Assembly (NCBI RefSeq): GCF_003943465.1
Contig: NZ_RJPR01000001.1
Location: 124,001-188,000, forward strand
DNA: 64,000 bases
Direction: 5' to 3'
From: Streptococcus cristatus
GTDB taxonomy: Bacteria; Bacillota; Bacilli; Lactobacillales; Streptococcaceae
A model generated the notes under the pieces. That model had not been told where the DNA came from. It made no database searches and saw only the letters and a program-made list of their open reading frames with translations. The stretch's first letter is position 1. Each line of letters starts with the position of its first letter. This document shows positions 1 to 9,814 of this stretch, piece by piece. The translations under genes and the position numbers were made by a program.

Positions 1-15
1 ATCAAACAACCCCAT
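1..15 (-). CDS. start of the next purine-operon gene (partial, 5 codons visible)
   Basis: An ATG on the minus strand at 13-15 lies a few bases after a GGAG ribosome-binding site and opens a frame reading MGLFD before the window ends. It lies about 60 bp beyond the purN stop and in the same direction, so it is probably co-transcribed. In some streptococci a small VanZ-like membrane protein gene sits between purN and purH; five codons cannot decide this. Confidence 0.45.
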
Positions 16-75
16 AAATTTCTCCTTAGCAGATGACTTTTAATCCTTGCCACAAAATCAGCTATGATTTCCTTC

Positions 76-627
76 TTATTTTCGTGCAACTCCCAAGCTA
101 TCCAGAACCTCTGGATACAACTTGTACTCCGCCTCATGAATGCGGGCTTCAAAGCTTTCGATGGTATCATCAGCCAAACGCGGCACGCGCACCTGTTTGA
201 TAACCTTTCCTGTATCCACACCAGAGTCCACCCAGTGAATGGTCACGCCACTCTCAGCGACACCAGCATTCCAAGCGTCCTCAATCCCATGAGCTCCTGG
301 AAATTCGGGCAGGTAGGCTGGATGGATATTGATAATACGCCCCTCGTAGGCTCCAAGTAAGGTTGGCCCAACGATTTTCATGTAGCCGGCGAGACAAACC
401 AAGTCAATCTGGTGCTCTTCCAAGAGTTCGACTAGGGCTGCTTCGTAGTCTGCCTTGTTCTCAAACTCCTTGAGTTCAAAAGCATAGGGCAGAATGCCAA
501 GCTTGTCGGCACGCTCCAGCACATAGGCATCACGATGGTCTGAAAAGATAAACTCCACTGGAAATTCTTCGGCAATCACCTGAAAATTTGAGCCATTACC
601 AGATGCAAAAACCGCTATTTTTTTCAT
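76..627 (-). CDS. purN: phosphoribosylglycinamide formyltransferase
   Basis: PurN transfers a formyl group from 10-formyltetrahydrofolate to GAR, the third step of de novo IMP synthesis in the cytoplasm. The 183-residue protein has the formyltransferase fold signature: GNGSNFQ near residues 10-16, the catalytic Asn100 and His102 in the NIHPAYLP stretch, and Asp138 in the DSGVDTG segment. Length is normal for the family. Its start overlaps the purM stop by 4 bp, so it is translationally coupled in the purine operon. Confidence 0.96.
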   Translation of the reverse strand: MKKIAVFASGNGSNFQVIAEEFPVEFIFSDHRDAYVLERADKLGILPYAFELKEFENKADYEAALVELLEEHQIDLVCLAGYMKIVGPTLLGAYEGRIINIHPAYLPEFPGAHGIEDAWNAGVAESGVTIHWVDSGVDTGKVIKQVRVPRLADDTIESFEARIHEAEYKLYPEVLDSLGVARK

Positions 628-1646
628 TTGATGATGACACTTTCGTTTTCTTTCTTAACGATGCGACCAATTTCATAGACTGGTTCATCAAGCAATTCTT
701 TGACATGACCTACATTTTCAGGGCTAACTGCCAACATGAGTCCCACACCCATATTGAAGATTTCAAACATTTCCTCATGCCTGATTTGACCGTATTTTTC
801 AAGAGCTTTGAAAATCGGAAGCACTGGAACTTTGCTTTCCTCAATCTCTGCAGCCAAGTCAGCAGCAAACATACGAGGGACATTTTCGATAAAGCCACCA
901 CCTGTGATATGGGCAATACCGTTGACCAACTCTTCCTTGATGAGTGGCAAGACAGCCTTGACATAGATACGAGTCGGCTCAAGAAGGACTTCCTTAAGTT
1001 TCTTGCCTTCCAATTCTGGCAAGACTTCCTCACCTGTATAGTCGGCAAAGACTCGACGAACGAGTGAGTAACCATTTGAGTGAATCCCACTTGAAGCCAG
1101 TCCGATAAGAACATCTCCTTCTGCCACTTTTGAGCCATCAATGATTTGAGATTTTTCAGCCACACCGACTGCAAAACCAGCCAAGTCGTAGTCATCTTCG
1201 CCATACATACCAGGCATTTCAGCCGTTTCCCCACCGATGAGGGCAGCGCCTGCCTGCACACAACCTTCCGCTACACCAGCAACCACTTGTTCTAGCTTAG
1301 CTGGTTCATTCTTCCCTGTCGCCACGTAGTCGAGGAAATAGAGAGGCTCCGCACCCGCAGCGATTATGTCATTGACACACATAGCCACACAATCCTGACC
1401 GATGGTATCGTGCTTGTCATACTTGATAGCCAACATGAGCTTAGTTCCGACACCGTCAGTCCCTGAGATCAAGACGGGCTCTTTGACACCTGTTTTTGAA
1501 AGGTCAAACATGCCACCGAAACCACCTAGAGCTCCCATAACACCTGCACGCTCCGTACGATCCACGTGCTTTTTGATCCGTTCAACAACTTCATAACCCG
1601 CTTCAACATCCACACCAGACTGCGCATAAGCATTTTTATTCGTCAT
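624..1646 (-). CDS. purM: phosphoribosylformylglycinamidine cyclo-ligase (AIR synthetase)
   Basis: PurM closes the imidazole ring, converting FGAM to AIR with ATP. The 340-residue protein carries the PurM signature ([10 protein letters not shown] near residue 60, [10 protein letters not shown] in the C-terminal half). I start it at the ATG at 1646, reading [11 protein letters not shown], rather than three codons upstream. A diverged copy of this 5' end at about 1806-1860 keeps only this ATG, and the GGAA ribosome-binding site fits it. Operon: purF upstream, purN downstream with 4-bp overlap. The 220-bp gap to purF is unusual (see the scar entry). Confidence 0.95.
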   Translation of the reverse strand: MTNKNAYAQSGVDVEAGYEVVERIKKHVDRTERAGVMGALGGFGGMFDLSKTGVKEPVLISGTDGVGTKLMLAIKYDKHDTIGQDCVAMCVNDIIAAGAEPLYFLDYVATGKNEPAKLEQVVAGVAEGCVQAGAALIGGETAEMPGMYGEDDYDLAGFAVGVAEKSQIIDGSKVAEGDVLIGLASSGIHSNGYSLVRRVFADYTGEEVLPELEGKKLKEVLLEPTRIYVKAVLPLIKEELVNGIAHITGGGFIENVPRMFAADLAAEIEESKVPVLPIFKALEKYGQIRHEEMFEIFNMGVGLMLAVSPENVGHVKELLDEPVYEIGRIVKKENESVIIK

Positions 1647-1685
1647 TTTATTCATTCCTTTTCTTTTTTTGAGAAAGACTGCGAC

Positions 1686-1722
1686 GTATTTTTAGATAAA
1701 CAATCATTTTATCTAAAAATAC
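1686..1722. repeat. perfect 15-bp inverted repeat between purF and purM
   Basis: Positions 1686-1700 and 1708-1722 are exact reverse complements with a 7-base loop, giving a strong AT-rich hairpin. A second imperfect hairpin follows at about 1763-1790. Both lie in the spacer between intact purM and the stray copy of its 5' end. They may be a terminator or attenuator, or the remains of a small inserted element; there is no clear U-tract on either strand. Confidence 0.6.
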
Positions 1723-1783
1723 TAGTCAGGCCTCTAGCTTTGGTCCCATAGGAGAAAGCGTCGACTGAAAAATGCTTTAGCTT

Positions 1784-1828
1784 TTAGTCAGTAGTGAGAC
1801 GTGGAGCGTATGCATTTTTATTTGTCAT
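1784..1828 (-). pseudogene. diverged remnant of the purM 5' end, now a 14-codon ORF
   Basis: From about 1860 down to 1806 the minus strand reads AAAGGAAAGGAAT, then ATG ACA AAT AAA AAT GCA TAC GCT. This matches the ribosome-binding site and first eight codons of intact purM (MTNKNAYA) with several silent differences. After the eighth codon similarity stops and the frame ends at a TAA at 1784-1786. It is a second, diverged purM start placed upstream of the real one in the operon, consistent with a recombination scar. It still has a usable translation start. Confidence 0.7.
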
Positions 1829-1867
1829 TTGTTTATTCCTTTCCTTTCACGGAAAGTCTTTATCCGT

Positions 1868-3310
1868 CTATTTGTAAAAACTGGTCTTATCCCCCAAGCT
1901 TCTACGATATTCTTCCTCATAGTCGTAGAGAGGAGTTGGGTAGTCGCCGTCAAAGTAAGCGACACAGAGACCTCCATTTGGCGCATCTGTTTCGATGCCT
2001 ATAGAGTTAATCAAGCCATCAATCGAAAGATAGGTCAGGCTATCTGCACCAATGATTTGGCGTGTTTCTTCGACCGTATGATTGGCAGCAATCAGCTCCT
2101 GACGCGTCTGGATATCAATCCCGTAGAAACATGGATAAGCTAGCGCTGGACTGCCAATGGCAACATGAACCTCAGACGCACCTGCTTCTTTCAAGAGCTG
2201 AACGATGCGGCGAGAGGTTGTCCCACGAACAATGGAATCATCAATCATGACCACACGTTTACCTTTGACAACACCCGAAACAGCAGACAGTTTCATCCGC
2301 ACCCCTTGCTCCCGCAATTCTTGAGTCGGTTGGATAAAGGTACGTTGGGTGTATTGATTTTTAATCAGCCCCATTTCATTTGGCAGACCAGATTCTTCCG
2401 CAAATCCCATGGCTGCGCTGAGTGAGGAGTTGGGCACACCAACCACGATGTCTGCCTCATGCTTAAATTCACGCGCCAATTGAGCTCCCATACGTTTGCG
2501 AGCTGTATGGACATTAACACCGTGAATGTTAGAATCAGGACGAGCAAAGTAGATATACTCCATAGAGCAAATCGCCAACTGGGTATCATTCGTATAACTA
2601 TCGTACTGGATGCCCTTATCATCAATGATCACAATCTCTCCAGGCTTCAAATCTCGAATCCACTCAGCACCGATGACTTCAAAGGCACAAGTTTCAGAAG
2701 AAACGACCACCGCTCCATTGGCCATTTTCCCGATAGAAAGCGGACGGAAGCCATTTGGGTCAAGCGCTGCAATCAACTTGTCCTCAAACAGCAAGATATA
2801 AGCAAAGCCACCTTTGACAAGACTGAGCGCCTCCTTTATTTTGCCCATCAAACTAGGATTGTGACTACGACGAATCAAATGAGCCAAGATTTCAGAATCA
2901 GAGGTTGAGCTGAAAATAGCACCTCTTTGTTCCAATTCTTTCTTGAGCGATTCGGCATTGGTCAGATTTCCATTATGGGCCAAGCCAAACTGCATATCAT
3001 GAAAGCGAAAAATGAAAGGCTGGATGTTATCTACAGAAGCTTCTCCTGCGGTCGCATAACGCACATGACCGATGGCAGCAGTTCCTGTCAGTTTGTCCAA
3101 TTTGGTAGGATTTTTGAAAACTTCTGATAGAAGCCCCATGTCACGATGGCGCTTCAATTGCCCCTGATCATTGGAGAGGATTCCAGCTCCCTCCTGACCA
3201 CGGTGCTGAAGACTGTGGAGCCCAAAATAGGTCATTTTAGCAGCATCTGGATGCCCCCAGATACCGAAAACACCGCATTCTTCATTAAGAGATTTTACTT
3301 CGTATGTCAT
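1868..3310 (-). CDS. purF: amidophosphoribosyltransferase
   Basis: PurF makes phosphoribosylamine from PRPP and glutamine, the committed step of purine synthesis. The 480-residue protein begins with an 11-residue propeptide followed by Cys12 (EECGVFG), the expected N-terminal nucleophile of the glutaminase domain after cleavage. The C-terminal phosphoribosyltransferase domain has the PRPP loop VVMIDDSIVRGTTSR. Bacillus-type PurF binds a 4Fe-4S cluster with four cysteines. Here three equivalents are visible (CSMEYIYF, YPCFYGI, GGLCVAY), but the last Cys of the C-terminal CxxC is Tyr. Operon: purL upstream with a 12-bp gap. Confidence 0.96.
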   Translation of the reverse strand: MTYEVKSLNEECGVFGIWGHPDAAKMTYFGLHSLQHRGQEGAGILSNDQGQLKRHRDMGLLSEVFKNPTKLDKLTGTAAIGHVRYATAGEASVDNIQPFIFRFHDMQFGLAHNGNLTNAESLKKELEQRGAIFSSTSDSEILAHLIRRSHNPSLMGKIKEALSLVKGGFAYILLFEDKLIAALDPNGFRPLSIGKMANGAVVVSSETCAFEVIGAEWIRDLKPGEIVIIDDKGIQYDSYTNDTQLAICSMEYIYFARPDSNIHGVNVHTARKRMGAQLAREFKHEADIVVGVPNSSLSAAMGFAEESGLPNEMGLIKNQYTQRTFIQPTQELREQGVRMKLSAVSGVVKGKRVVMIDDSIVRGTTSRRIVQLLKEAGASEVHVAIGSPALAYPCFYGIDIQTRQELIAANHTVEETRQIIGADSLTYLSIDGLINSIGIETDAPNGGLCVAYFDGDYPTPLYDYEEEYRRSLGDKTSFYK

Positions 3311-3322
3311 TTTTTATACCTT

Positions 3323-6300
3323 TTATTTCCCTGTGAAATAACGCACAGCTGACGCGAACAGGTGCTGGTCTTTATTTCCTGGAATGTTTTGGAAGAGACC
3401 GTCTTCATAACGTTCTGAGTGCCCCATTTTACCGATAATTTGACCGTTCTTGCTAGTAATTCCTTCGATGGCATTTACAGAACCATTCGGATTGTACTTA
3501 GAATCCATGCTTGGTTTGCCATCAAAGTCAACGTATTGGCTGAAGATTTGACCATTGTCACGGAGGTCCGCAAATTCCTCAGCCGTCACAACAAACTTCC
3601 CTTCACCGTGCGAAACAGGAATAGCATGGATATCACCCACTTGCACTCCGGCAAGCCACGGTGAATTTGTATTAGCAATTCGAGTTTCCACCATCTTGGC
3701 CACGTGTTGGTTGGCATCGTTGTAGAAGAGGGTTGGACTAGTACTGCTGGCATCCTCGAAGTTTCCGTAGGGAAGAAGACCTGATTTGACCAAGGCCTGG
3801 AATCCATTACAGATACCGATAATCAAGCCACCACGAGCAATAAAGCTATCAATCGCTGCACGCACTTTTTCATTAAGCAGGATGTTGACGATAAACTTAG
3901 CTGATCCATCTGGTTCATCCGCAGCTGAGAAGCCACCTGCAAAGAAGAGGATGTTAGCCTTGTCGATGTTGTCAACCATGGTTTCAACTGACTTGACAAT
4001 AGCTTCTTCGTTGAGTGTCACGAATGGCACCAAGTTGACCTCTGCACCTTCTTTTTCGAATGCCTTGGCTGAGTCGTATTCTGAGTTGGTTCCTGGGAAG
4101 ACTGGGATGTAAACCACAGGTTTTTCAACTCTTTCTTTAGCTTTGATGACTGTCTTAGAAGCGATAGCTGGCACTTCTGCCAGTTCTTTCGCTTGGGCAA
4201 ATTCCGTTGGGTAAACTTCTTCCAGTTTTCCTTGGAAGGCATTGTCAAGCTTGTGTCCATCTAACTTCACACCATTGACAAGGAGAGCAAAGTCTGCGCT
4301 TGTTTGTCCAATTTTCTCTACTCCAGCAATTTCTTCAGGAGATGTGAAGACAAATCCACCCAATTGAGCTGTCAAAGAACTTTCAAGTTCAGGCAAGGTC
4401 ACCTCTGCACCGATATGATTTCCAAAGGTAGCAAGAGCCAAGCTTTCAAGCACACCGCCGTATTTAACAGCTGAAGCTGCCGTCACCTTGTGAACCTTTT
4501 GAATGGCTTCAAACTGAGCAAAATTTTTCTTAATCAAGTCAAAATTAATCTCTGCAGAAAGGGCTTGGCCTGGGATGTAGTAGATGTTTTCACCAACAGT
4601 CTTGAACTCAGGAGAAAGCACCTTCCGGCTATCTGCCGTCGTCACCCCAAAGGCAACCAAGGTTGGTGGTACGGTTAATTCTTCAAAGGTACCAGACATA
4701 GAGTCCTTACCACCGATAGATGGCAAGCCAAGTTGGATTTGTGCTTCGATAGATCCTAGGAGAGCTGCTACTGGCTGACCAAAACGCTCAGCCTGCTTGT
4801 CCATGCGCTCGAAGTACTCTTGGTAAGAGAAGCGAGCCTTGGACCAGTTTGCACCAGCAGCCACTAAACGAGCAGTTGCTTCGATAACCGCATAAGCAGC
4901 ACCATGGTATGGAGACCATTCTGCCACATAAGGGTTAAATCCTTGGGCCATAACAGACGCAGTGTGAGTCACCCCGTGTTGAACTGGCAATTTCTGCACA
5001 GAAGCCTCAGTTGGTGTGAGTTGGTAGCGACCGCCAAGTGGGTGATTGACCGTTGAACGACCGACCGAACAGTCAAAGATAGTTTGTAAACCTTTTTGAC
5101 TCGCATGGTTGAGATCAGATAGAACCGCAAGGATATCAGCTTCAAGTGTTTCAGCAGATGTTTGACGTTCTTCTGGGAGTTTGACATCCTTGTCCACCAC
5201 CTTGGCATCAACTACTACGCGCACACCGTTTGTATCAAGGAAACGACGTTCCAAGTCGACAATCGTTTCACCATTCCAGTGCATGACAAGATTTGGTTTT
5301 TCAGTCACTGTTGCCACAACAACAGCGTCAATATTTTCTTTATTACATTCCGCAACGAAGGTATCTACATCCTTAGGACGAACCACAACCGCCATTCGTT
5401 CTTGTGATTCAGAGATGGCAATTTCTGTACCATTCAAACCTTGGTATTTAAGAGGAACCTTGTTGAGGTCGATTTCAAGACCGTCTGCCAATTCACCGAT
5501 GGCTACACAGACACCACCAGCTCCAAAGTCGTTGGATTTCTTGATAAGACGAGTGACATCGCCATTACGGAAAAGGCGTTGGATCTTGCGTTCTTCGATG
5601 GCATTCCCTTTTTGAACCTCAGCACCAGCAGTCTCTACAGACTCAACCGTTTGAACTTTAGAAGACCCTGTCGCACCACCGACACCATCACGGCCAGTCT
5701 TACCACCAAGAAGAATAATCACATCGCCCGCTTCCGGTTTTTCACGGACAACGTTGCCCTTAGGAGCTGCACCAACAACGGCACCAAGCTCCATGCGTTT
5801 GGCTACAAAGCCTGGGTGGAAGTATTCACGAACGTATGTCGTCGCAAGACCAATCTGGTTCCCATAAGAAGAGTAACCGTGAGCCGCTGTTTTCGAAATG
5901 ACTTGTTGTGGCAATTTCCCAGCGCGAGTTTCCGCAATCGGTGCTGTAATATCACCCGCACCTGAGATACGCATAGCTTGGTAAACATAGGAACGACCTG
6001 ACAACGGGTCACGAATAGCCCCACCGATACAAGTAGCCGCTCCACCAAATGGTTCAATTTCTGTTGGATGGTTGTGAGTTTCGTTTTTAAACATGAGAAG
6101 CCATGGCTCTTTCACACCATCAACATCCACTTCGATTTCAACCGAACAAGCATTAATCTCGTCAGATACTTCCATGTCGTCCAAACGCCCATTAGCACGC
6201 TCATAACGACCGAAAATAGTCGCCATATCCATTAAGGTTTGTGGTTTCTCCGAACGTCCCAACTCATCACGCATGGCAATATACTTGTCATAAGTCGCCT

Positions 6301-7051
6301 GCAATTGCTTTTGGAATTTAGAAGCTGAGAAGTCGATATTTTTCAACTCGGTCTCAAAAGTCGTGTGACGGCAATGGTCAGACCAGTAAGTATCCAAAAC
6401 CTTGAGCTCTGTTTCCGTCGGTACGCGCCCGATTGACTTGAAGTAGTCTTGGATAAAGAGCAAATCGTCCACTTCCATGGCCATTCCTTGCTCGACCTTG
6501 TAGCGAGCAAAGTCTTCTGCCGTATAACTTTCAAAGAAAGTCAATTTAGGAATGGTCTTGTCCGACTCAGAAAATTCCTGCTTGGCAATCCCTGTCGTAA
6601 TGTCCTTGAAACGAGAATCAACTGGATTGAGCAGGTAGTTCTTGACCGCTTCCAACTCATTCGCATCAATATCTTTATTGACCAGGTAAAGTTGAGCCGT
6701 GTTGACTGTCACGTCACTCGAACTTCCGAGCAAAAGCAAGGCTTCTTGCGAAGATGCTGCACGTTGGTCAAACTGCCCCGGAAGGCTTTCAATGGCAAAG
6801 AAAGCATAGTTGGCAAAATCCGCCTGCACAGCCGCTTCATCCAAGACATGGTCTGTCACCTGCTCAGAGAAAATGTGCTTCTCTGCAGGCGCAAACAAGT
6901 CCTCTGCCAAATCAAAGACATCATAAATTTGCACAATGCGAATACTTTTCAAAGTTGACAGGCCCAAGTTGTGCTGGAGTTCTCTTACCAAACTCTCTGA
7001 CTTGACCTGAAAATCAGCCTTTTTCTCAACAAAAATACGTTTATCCATCAA
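3323..7051 (-). CDS. purL: phosphoribosylformylglycinamidine synthase, single-chain type
   Basis: PurL converts FGAR to FGAM using ATP and glutamine. At 1242 residues this is the large fused form. It has an N-terminal PurS-like part, the synthase core (SDHCRHTTF near 230, NETHNHPTEIEPF, the second PurM-like half) and a C-terminal class-I glutamine amidotransferase domain with the nucleophile in GICNGFQALV. Many Firmicutes encode these as separate purS, purQ and purL; the fused form is usual in streptococci. It lies between purC and purF in the operon. Confidence 0.97.
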   Translation of the reverse strand: MMDKRIFVEKKADFQVKSESLVRELQHNLGLSTLKSIRIVQIYDVFDLAEDLFAPAEKHIFSEQVTDHVLDEAAVQADFANYAFFAIESLPGQFDQRAASSQEALLLLGSSSDVTVNTAQLYLVNKDIDANELEAVKNYLLNPVDSRFKDITTGIAKQEFSESDKTIPKLTFFESYTAEDFARYKVEQGMAMEVDDLLFIQDYFKSIGRVPTETELKVLDTYWSDHCRHTTFETELKNIDFSASKFQKQLQATYDKYIAMRDELGRSEKPQTLMDMATIFGRYERANGRLDDMEVSDEINACSVEIEVDVDGVKEPWLLMFKNETHNHPTEIEPFGGAATCIGGAIRDPLSGRSYVYQAMRISGAGDITAPIAETRAGKLPQQVISKTAAHGYSSYGNQIGLATTYVREYFHPGFVAKRMELGAVVGAAPKGNVVREKPEAGDVIILLGGKTGRDGVGGATGSSKVQTVESVETAGAEVQKGNAIEERKIQRLFRNGDVTRLIKKSNDFGAGGVCVAIGELADGLEIDLNKVPLKYQGLNGTEIAISESQERMAVVVRPKDVDTFVAECNKENIDAVVVATVTEKPNLVMHWNGETIVDLERRFLDTNGVRVVVDAKVVDKDVKLPEERQTSAETLEADILAVLSDLNHASQKGLQTIFDCSVGRSTVNHPLGGRYQLTPTEASVQKLPVQHGVTHTASVMAQGFNPYVAEWSPYHGAAYAVIEATARLVAAGANWSKARFSYQEYFERMDKQAERFGQPVAALLGSIEAQIQLGLPSIGGKDSMSGTFEELTVPPTLVAFGVTTADSRKVLSPEFKTVGENIYYIPGQALSAEINFDLIKKNFAQFEAIQKVHKVTAASAVKYGGVLESLALATFGNHIGAEVTLPELESSLTAQLGGFVFTSPEEIAGVEKIGQTSADFALLVNGVKLDGHKLDNAFQGKLEEVYPTEFAQAKELAEVPAIASKTVIKAKERVEKPVVYIPVFPGTNSEYDSAKAFEKEGAEVNLVPFVTLNEEAIVKSVETMVDNIDKANILFFAGGFSAADEPDGSAKFIVNILLNEKVRAAIDSFIARGGLIIGICNGFQALVKSGLLPYGNFEDASSTSPTLFYNDANQHVAKMVETRIANTNSPWLAGVQVGDIHAIPVSHGEGKFVVTAEEFADLRDNGQIFSQYVDFDGKPSMDSKYNPNGSVNAIEGITSKNGQIIGKMGHSERYEDGLFQNIPGNKDQHLFASAVRYFTGK

Positions 7052-7104
7052 TTCTTATTCCTTTATTTCAGCTCTTACAATGTTCCCAAACAGCCTTTAG
7101 GTTG

Positions 7105-7812
7105 TTATTTCAATTCTTGCAACTTTTCCCAGACAATCTCGTAAACATCTGTTAATTCGCCTAAGCCACGACGGAAAACATCCTTGTCCATGTGGTTACC
7201 GTCAGCATCCCACAAACGACAGTTATCTGGTGAAAATTCGTCTGCCAAGATGATCTTGCCATCCTTGTCAAAACCGAACTCTAGCTTAAAGTCAATCAAT
7301 TTAAGACCAATCTCAGCAAACCAGGCTTTCAAAAGTTCATTGATACGACGCGTTTCTTCCTTCAAGTAGGCAATCTGTTGGTCATCCGCAATTTTAAGGA
7401 ATTTCACATGCTCATCATTGATAAAGGGATCGTCCAAATCATCGTTTTTATAGTAAAATTCGACAATTGGAGTCTCAAATCCGATGCCTTCTTCTACGCC
7501 AAAACGTTTTGAAAATGAACCAGCTGTGTAGTTGCGAAGTACGACTTCCAAGGGAATAATGTCAACTTTTTTATTAAGCTGATCTGTATCTGAGATTTTC
7601 TCGATAAAATGCGTTGCTACACCGGCAGCGTTCAACTTTTCAAAAATAAAAGATGAAATCTGATTATTCAAAATTCCCTTGCCCGCAATTTGCTCCTTTT
7701 TGACACCGTTAAAAGCAGTCGCCTGATCCTTGTAGCGGGACAAAATCACCTGCTCATCTTCTGTCGCAAAAATATCCTTTGCTTTTCCCGAATATAACAA
7801 CTTGTTTGACAT
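7105..7812 (-). CDS. purC: SAICAR synthetase
   Basis: PurC condenses CAIR with aspartate to give SAICAR. The 235-residue protein has the family landmarks: an N-terminal YSGKAKDIF nucleotide-binding strand pair, [11 protein letters not shown] near residue 90 and LIDFKLEFG near residue 175. It is the first gene of the visible purine operon and is followed by purL after about 50 bp. A promoter and candidate PurR boxes lie directly upstream. Confidence 0.97.
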   Translation of the reverse strand: MSNKLLYSGKAKDIFATEDEQVILSRYKDQATAFNGVKKEQIAGKGILNNQISSFIFEKLNAAGVATHFIEKISDTDQLNKKVDIIPLEVVLRNYTAGSFSKRFGVEEGIGFETPIVEFYYKNDDLDDPFINDEHVKFLKIADDQQIAYLKEETRRINELLKAWFAEIGLKLIDFKLEFGFDKDGKIILADEFSPDNCRLWDADGNHMDKDVFRRGLGELTDVYEIVWEKLQELK

Positions 7813-7845
7813 TTTATTATTCGCCTTTCGTGCTTTTATGCTTTA

Positions 7846-7874
7846 AGTTTATCACTTTTAAATATATTTTACAA
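7846..7874 (-). promoter_or_regulatory. purC operon promoter
   Basis: On the minus strand a -35 TTGTAA (7869-7874) is 17 bp from a -10 TAAACT (7846-7851) preceded by TG (extended -10). It sits about 35 bp upstream of the purC ATG. Confidence 0.6.
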
Positions 7875-7876
7875 GT

Positions 7877-7904
7877 ATTCCCCGTACATTACGGACGAAA
7901 AACA
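7877..7904. promoter_or_regulatory. candidate tandem PurBox (PurR sites) upstream of purC
   Basis: The plus strand has ATTCCCCGTACATT (7877-7890), one base from the CCGAACATT core of the lactococcal/streptococcal PurBox, followed by CGGACGAAAAACA (7892-7904), a weaker match containing CGAA. They lie just upstream of the purC -35 box, where PurR sites occur in related operons. The same stretch also contains the small palindrome CCGTA-ATG-TACGG. Confidence 0.45.
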
Positions 7905-7956
7905 TGAAAAAGATTGGAAATACAACAGTTAAAAACTGAAAATATCTTGTTTCCAT

Positions 7957-7986
7957 ACAAAAACAGGACTTTTTCAAGCCCTGTTC
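7957..7986 (-). terminator. glnA terminator
   Basis: Just past the glnA stop the minus strand reads AACAGG, a 12-base loop, then CCTGTT followed by a run of T: an intrinsic terminator closing the glnR-glnA operon. Confidence 0.7.
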
Positions 7987-7995
7987 TAGAATTCA

Positions 7996-9342
7996 TTAAT
8001 ATAAGTCCAAATAATTATCAATTTCCCATTGGGAAACGAAGGTCGCATAGCTAGCCCATTCAATCCGCTTGGCTTCAACAAAGCTAGTGTAGATATGGTT
8101 TCCTAAAGCTGCCTTGACGACCTCATCTTCAGTTAAAGCCTTAAGGGCATTGTGGAGGGTAGATGGCAGGTCAGTAATACCGGCTTCCTTGCGCTCCTCA
8201 GCTGTCATCACATAGATATTTTCCTCGATTGGAGCTGGCGCTTCGATTTTATTTTCCACTCCATGAAGTCCCACTTCTAAGAGCACTGCCATAGCAATAT
8301 AAGGATTGGCCATAGGGTCTACTGAACGCAACTCCAAGCGAGTTCCCATGCCGCGCGATGCCGGTACTCGAACCAAAGGTGAGCGATTTTGGCCAGCCCA
8401 AGCGATGTAAACTGGTGCTTCAAAGCCAGGCACCAAACGTTTGTAAGAGTTAACAGTTGGATTCATGATAGCTGTATAGTTATAGGCATGCTTAATCAAA
8501 CCACCCAAGAAATAATAGGCTGCCTCAGACAACTGCATTCCTTTTGGATCCTCTGGATCATAAAATGCATTATTTCCATCTTGGTCAAAGAGGGACATAT
8601 TGCAGTGCATACCAGAACCAGCAATACCAAATTTTGGCTTAGCCATGAAAGTCGCATAAAGACCGTGCTTACGAGCAATGGTTTTCACTACCAACTTGAA
8701 AATCTGAATCTTATCACAAGCGCGAAGCACTTCATCATACTTAAAGTCAATCTCGTGCTGACCAACTGCTACCTCGTGGTGACTCGCTTCCACTTCAAAT
8801 CCCATTTTTGTTAAGACATTAACGATTTCTCGACGGGTATTGTCTGCCAAGTCTGTCGGCGCCAAGTCAAAGTAGCCACCCTTGTCATTCACTTCCAGTG
8901 TCGGATCGCCATTTTCATCCAATTTGAAAAGGAAAAATTCTGGCTCAGGACCAAGATTAAAAGACTTGAAGCCCAATGCTTCCATATGTTTGAGAGCTCG
9001 CTTTAGATTACTACGAGGATCTCCTGCAAAGGGAACATGTTCTGTCGTATAAACATCACAGATCAAGCCTGCTACACTGCCATTTTCATCTCCCCAAGGA
9101 AAAACTGTCCAAGTATCCAAATCAGGATAAAGATACATGTCAGATTCATTAATCCGAACAAATCCCTCGATAGACGAACCGTCAAACATAGCCTTATTTG
9201 ATAAGACTTTTTCAAGCTGCTCATCCGTTGCTGGAATTTCAACGTTTTTCATGGTTCCCAAAATATCAGAGAACATTAGACGGATGAAAGTGACGTTTTT
9301 TTCTTTTACTTCGCGACGAATATCAGCTGCTGTAATGGGCAT
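7996..9342 (-). CDS. glnA: glutamine synthetase, type I
   Basis: GlnA makes glutamine from glutamate, ammonia and ATP as a cytoplasmic dodecamer. The 448-residue protein is the short GSI-alpha form of Firmicutes, without the adenylylation insert. It has the [18 protein letters not shown] stretch near residue 53, the [18 protein letters not shown] metal and substrate region near 185, and [13 protein letters not shown] near 315. It follows glnR by 30 bp in one operon. In this group glutamine-bound GS signals to GlnR, so the pair forms a feedback loop (family knowledge). Confidence 0.98.
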   Translation of the reverse strand: MPITAADIRREVKEKNVTFIRLMFSDILGTMKNVEIPATDEQLEKVLSNKAMFDGSSIEGFVRINESDMYLYPDLDTWTVFPWGDENGSVAGLICDVYTTEHVPFAGDPRSNLKRALKHMEALGFKSFNLGPEPEFFLFKLDENGDPTLEVNDKGGYFDLAPTDLADNTRREIVNVLTKMGFEVEASHHEVAVGQHEIDFKYDEVLRACDKIQIFKLVVKTIARKHGLYATFMAKPKFGIAGSGMHCNMSLFDQDGNNAFYDPEDPKGMQLSEAAYYFLGGLIKHAYNYTAIMNPTVNSYKRLVPGFEAPVYIAWAGQNRSPLVRVPASRGMGTRLELRSVDPMANPYIAMAVLLEVGLHGVENKIEAPAPIEENIYVMTAEERKEAGITDLPSTLHNALKALTEDEVVKAALGNHIYTSFVEAKRIEWASYATFVSQWEIDNYLDLY

Positions 9343-9372
9343 GGGTAACTCCTTATAGTTTTAAAAAATAGT

Positions 9373-9738
9373 TTATGGCCGACGCATGTGACCAAAGGTT
9401 GGCAGAGAAGAGCCAAAACGACCTTGCTGTAAAATATCATTGTGGAGAGCCCGACGGACTTCCTTTTCACTAATCGTTTTGTGGGATTTAGCTTCACGTT
9501 CAGCATATTTCTTTTTAATAGCAGCGATATTATAGCCTTCAGAAATATAATCCTTAATTTCCAAAAGTCGGTCCATATCATTCAGAGAATACATTCGACG
9601 ATTGCCCTCATTCCGAAGGGGAGTGATGAGGTTTTGCTCTTCATAATATCGAATCTGACGGGCAGATAAGTCCGTCAACTTCATAACGCTACCTATGGGA
9701 AAGACTGCCATATTTCGGCGAAACTCTTTTTCCTTCAT
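9373..9738 (-). CDS. glnR: nitrogen regulator GlnR (MerR family)
   Basis: GlnR is a MerR-type repressor of glutamine and glutamate metabolism genes. The 121-residue protein has the winged-helix DNA-binding domain near residues 14-75 (MKLTDLSARQIRYYEEQNLI, then RRMYSLNDMDRLLEIKDYI) and a short C-terminal tail of the kind that senses glutamine synthetase. It is first in the glnR-glnA operon. A perfect GlnR box upstream indicates autoregulation. Confidence 0.96.
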   Translation of the reverse strand: MKEKEFRRNMAVFPIGSVMKLTDLSARQIRYYEEQNLITPLRNEGNRRMYSLNDMDRLLEIKDYISEGYNIAAIKKKYAEREAKSHKTISEKEVRRALHNDILQQGRFGSSLPTFGHMRRP

Positions 9739-9758
9739 TTTTTTCCTCTCTATGCACT

Positions 9759-9786
9759 ATTATAACTAATTTTTTTTGTATGTCAA
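9759..9786 (-). promoter_or_regulatory. glnR-glnA promoter
   Basis: Minus-strand TTGACA (9781-9786), a 16-bp spacer and TATAAT (9759-9764), about 20 bp upstream of the glnR ATG. Confidence 0.85.
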
Positions 9787-9793
9787 TAATCAA

Positions 9794-9810
9794 TGTGAGA
9801 TTTTCTCACA
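9794..9810. promoter_or_regulatory. GlnR operator
   Basis: TGTGAGATTTTCTCACA is a perfect palindrome and an exact match to the GlnR consensus TGTNA-N7-TNACA. It is centred about 16 bp upstream of the glnR -35 box and begins right after the end of the neighbouring membrane-protein gene. Confidence 0.9.
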
Positions 9811-9814
9811 CATT

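Noticed and set aside
710-1261. 183-codon minus-strand frame inside purM
   Set aside because: It is an out-of-frame shadow of purM with no ribosome-binding site; purM itself is unmistakable.
8389-8814. 141-codon plus-strand frame opposite glnA
   Set aside because: Antisense to a highly conserved gene, with no ribosome-binding site.
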